Shown here: one piece after another, positions 63,283 through 64,000 of the stretch
Numbering within the stretch: the stretch's first letter is position 1
Layout: every line of letters begins with the position of its first letter
Assembly: GCA_035934555.1 (NCBI GenBank)
Contig: DASYXT010000109.1
Span: 1 to 64,000 of the forward strand
Length of the DNA stretch: 64,000 bases
Direction of reading: 5' to 3'
Source: DASYXT01 sp035934555
GTDB taxonomy: Bacteria > Verrucomicrobiota > Verrucomicrobiia > Limisphaerales > UBA8199
The notes under the pieces: generated by a model
The model's database searches: none
Told to the model about the DNA's origin: nothing
The model's input: only the letters and a program-made list of their open reading frames with translations
Program-made: the position numbers and the translations under genes

Positions 63283-64000
63283 ATGTCAGAACAGCAATAC
63301 CCAAAACATTATTGCGGGGTGTTCGGCGTTTATGGTCATCCAAACGCCGCCGAATTGGCGTACTACGGCCTGTACGCGTTACAGCACCGCGGCCAGGAAA
63401 GCGCCGGCCTTGTGACGTCCGACGGCAGCCAGTTCCACACTCACCGCGGCATGGGGTTGGTGTCCCAGGTTTTCAAAGGCGATGCACTGCAGCACCTGCC
63501 GGGGCACATTGCCATCGGCCATACCCGCTACTCGACCACCGGCTCCTCGCATCTGCGCAACGCCCAACCGCTGACGGTGGACTGTGCTCGGGGCCAAATC
63601 GCTATCGCGCATAACGGCAATCTGACCAATGCGGCGCAGTTGCGTGATGAACTCGAGGCCAACGGGTCCATCTTCCAAACCACCGTCGATAGCGAGATCA
63701 TCCTGCACCTGATGGCCCAGCCGAGCCGGAACGGGTCGGGAAACAACCTGCTGCATGCCATTCGCCGCATCGAAGGGGCCTATTCGCTGGTGATTATGAC
63801 CGAGAAGGAGCTGATCGGCGTGCGCGACCCGCATGGGTTCCGGCCGCTGTGTATCGGCCGGCTGGGGGATTCCTGGATTCTGGCCAGCGAGACCTGCGCG
63901 CTGGACTTGATCCATGCCAAGTTCGTGCGCGACGTCGAGCCGGGCGAAGTGGTGGTGGTGAACGAGAATGGGCTGACATCCGAGCAGGCCTTCCCCGAGC
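63283..64000 (+). CDS. purF: Amidophosphoribosyltransferase, N-terminal part (cut by the window end)
   Basis: Catalyses the first step of purine synthesis, PRPP plus glutamine to phosphoribosylamine. The ATG at 63283 gives a 10-residue propeptide and then the glutaminase nucleophile Cys11 (KHYCGVFGVYGHPN). Family motifs follow: LYALQHRGQESAG, IGHTRYSTTG, IAHNGNLTNA, TVDSEIILHL and IGVRDPHGFRPL. About 240 of some 470 codons are in the window and the frame is open at the edge. A hydrolase gene lies 220 bp upstream. Confidence 0.97.
   Translation, partial: MSEQQYPKHYCGVFGVYGHPNAAELAYYGLYALQHRGQESAGLVTSDGSQFHTHRGMGLVSQVFKGDALQHLPGHIAIGHTRYSTTGSSHLRNAQPLTVDCARGQIAIAHNGNLTNAAQLRDELEANGSIFQTTVDSEIILHLMAQPSRNGSGNNLLHAIRRIEGAYSLVIMTEKELIGVRDPHGFRPLCIGRLGDSWILASETCALDLIHAKFVRDVEPGEVVVVNENGLTSEQAFPE

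Overview
The window reads as chromosomal DNA of a Verrucomicrobiota bacterium, most likely of the Pedosphaera/Limisphaerales type. This is inferred from content; no similarity search was run. The support is a GC-rich, densely coding sequence with a PEP-CTERM protein and a PEP-CTERM-type CPBP protease, a DUF1800-DUF1501 pair, a WD40-carrying Ser/Thr kinase behind an ECF sigma factor, large secreted NHL and kelch proteins, a relic of an H-X9-DG pseudopilin, and several secreted carbohydrate-active enzymes. No tRNA, rRNA, CRISPR array, intact insertion sequence or recognisable defence island was found.

Layout. 1-2.3 kb: a decayed metal-response locus, with a truncated sensor kinase, its response regulator, an intact RcnR-type Ni/Co repressor and the first part of a DmeF-like exporter. 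2.3-8.3 kb: envelope and metabolism (gmhB-like gene and glmS, orphan NtrB-like kinase, BON lipoprotein, cobalamin adenosyltransferase, cell-wall amidase). 8.3-10.6 kb: over 2 kb almost free of genes, packed with short tandem repeats, then two tiny membrane-protein genes and a frameshifted relic of sigma-70 region 4. 10.6-13.6 kb: a DUF3857/transglutaminase/DUF2569 protein and a small membrane protein. 14-22.3 kb: carbohydrate region (secreted mutarotase, GH28-like enzyme, PEP-CTERM protein, TPR-sulfotransferase, GH26 mannanase-like enzyme, GH13 enzyme).

22.3-31.7 kb: Ada repair protein, AmmeMemoRadiSam radical SAM and MEMO pair, acyl-CoA synthetase, then a tight run of zinc-ribbon protein, two-domain nucleoside diphosphate kinase, CPBP protease and a pseudouridine synthase-methyltransferase fusion. 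31.7-43.5 kb: VWA-like membrane protein, NYN-domain protein, NfeD-slipin pair, arginine decarboxylase, Nif3-family protein, argS and a PtsN-like EIIA. 43.7-56 kb: DUF1800-DUF1501 and a series of large secreted proteins mixed with gene fragments. 56-61.5 kb: WD40 kinase and its ECF sigma factor. 62-64 kb: a secreted alpha/beta hydrolase and the start of purF.

Two themes stand out. First, gene decay and shuffling is frequent: dmeF, the sensor kinase, sigma-70, a pseudopilin, an ECF sigma/secreted-protein chimera, and duplicated 3' ends of the kelch and NHL genes. Second, there are dispersed inverted repeats and many simple tandem arrays between genes. I see no clear new multi-gene system. The best candidates for something unusual are the pseudouridine synthase-methyltransferase fusion, the NDK with one degenerate domain, the repeat block at 8.4-9.6 kb and the dispersed 27-nt inverted repeat.
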